From contig NZ_KI669401.1 of assembly GCF_000507765.1 (NCBI RefSeq), forward strand, positions 1,166,597-1,230,596: a stretch of DNA of 64,000 nt, given 5' to 3'. Of this stretch, positions 63,974-64,000 are shown piece after piece. Under the pieces are notes generated by a model. That model was not told the DNA's origin and did not search any database. It saw only the letters and a program-made list of their open reading frames with translations. This DNA is from Streptococcus parasanguinis CC87K. GTDB taxonomy: Bacteria; Bacillota; Bacilli; Lactobacillales; Streptococcaceae. Positions within the stretch are counted from its first letter, which is position 1. Each line of letters starts with the position of its first letter. The translations under genes were made by a program, and so were the position numbers.

Positions 63974-64000
63974 ACTGGTACGATGAATCGGTTCTGTTTT

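Noticed and set aside
60635..64000. Interpreting the right end as a complete mobile element with integrase or att sites
   Set aside because: No integrase, transposase or clear direct repeats bounding the cassette are inside the window; only relics and a composition shift can be seen.

Overview
The window looks like chromosome of an oral, low-GC Streptococcus of the Sanguinis/Mitis type (parasanguinis/sanguinis/gordonii-like). The evidence is the YSIRK-type signal peptides and LPXTG anchors, a cell-wall 5'-nucleotidase, a phosphoketolase, a streptococcal-type DexB, an orphan ferrochelatase, a malolactic locus and the czcD/TetR pair. Species is not proven. The last ~3 kb looks different in base composition and resembles lactobacilli or related Firmicutes.

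Layout. 1-344: start of ssb and rpsF (minus), with promoter and leader. 648-2977: overlapping trio of GT2-GtrA glycosyltransferase, phosphodiester glycosidase and small membrane protein. 3044-14325: surface block (minus) of two tandem giant subtilases and a 5'-nucleotidase; the first subtilase and the nucleotidase share an almost identical C-terminal sorting region. 14715-17099: phosphoketolase. 17391-32071: complete histidine-utilisation locus, with hutI diverging from hutU-ftcD-fchA-fhs-hutD-permease-hutH-hutG, followed by a 978-residue SARP/BTAD-type regulator on the other strand. 32204-35442: metE and metF with a MET-box. 36197-40104: GH31 glucosidase and DexB, each with its own promoter and a CcpA cre or cre-like site. 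40701-44120: KtrAB potassium uptake, a nucleoside phosphorylase and an acetyltransferase. 44298-45863: DeoR regulator and HAD phosphatase. 45954-50340: malolactic enzyme and malate permease, diverging from an XRE gene and a LysR (mleR-like) gene. 50642-52060: VWA-domain LPXTG protein. 52372-55086: helicase with a membrane segment. 55142-59423: alcohol dehydrogenase, ferrochelatase, CDF exporter, SczA-like TetR and a small membrane protein. 59473-60411: second AEC transporter. 60540-60929: gene relics, including a decapitated hsdS. 61011-63973: four-gene ECF importer.

How the parts work together. The hut locus converts histidine to glutamate and also carries formiminotransferase, cyclodeaminase and formate-THF ligase, so the formimino carbon can enter the folate pool or leave as formate with ATP gain. 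metF/metE next door consume the same folate units. The two divergent hut promoters have identical architecture: a TTGAC direct repeat of 11-bp period ending 9 nt before the -10. That is the geometry used by SARP regulators, and a SARP-type gene lies in the same locus.

Two non-coding themes recur. A ~180-bp multi-hairpin repeat sits 4-10 bp after the stop codon of three unrelated genes (14715, 40701, 52060), always in the same orientation relative to that gene. A second dispersed element lies at 35691-36155, with a partial copy at 40350-40445. No tRNA, rRNA, CRISPR array or intact insertion sequence was seen. All homology statements come from reading the sequences, not from database searches.
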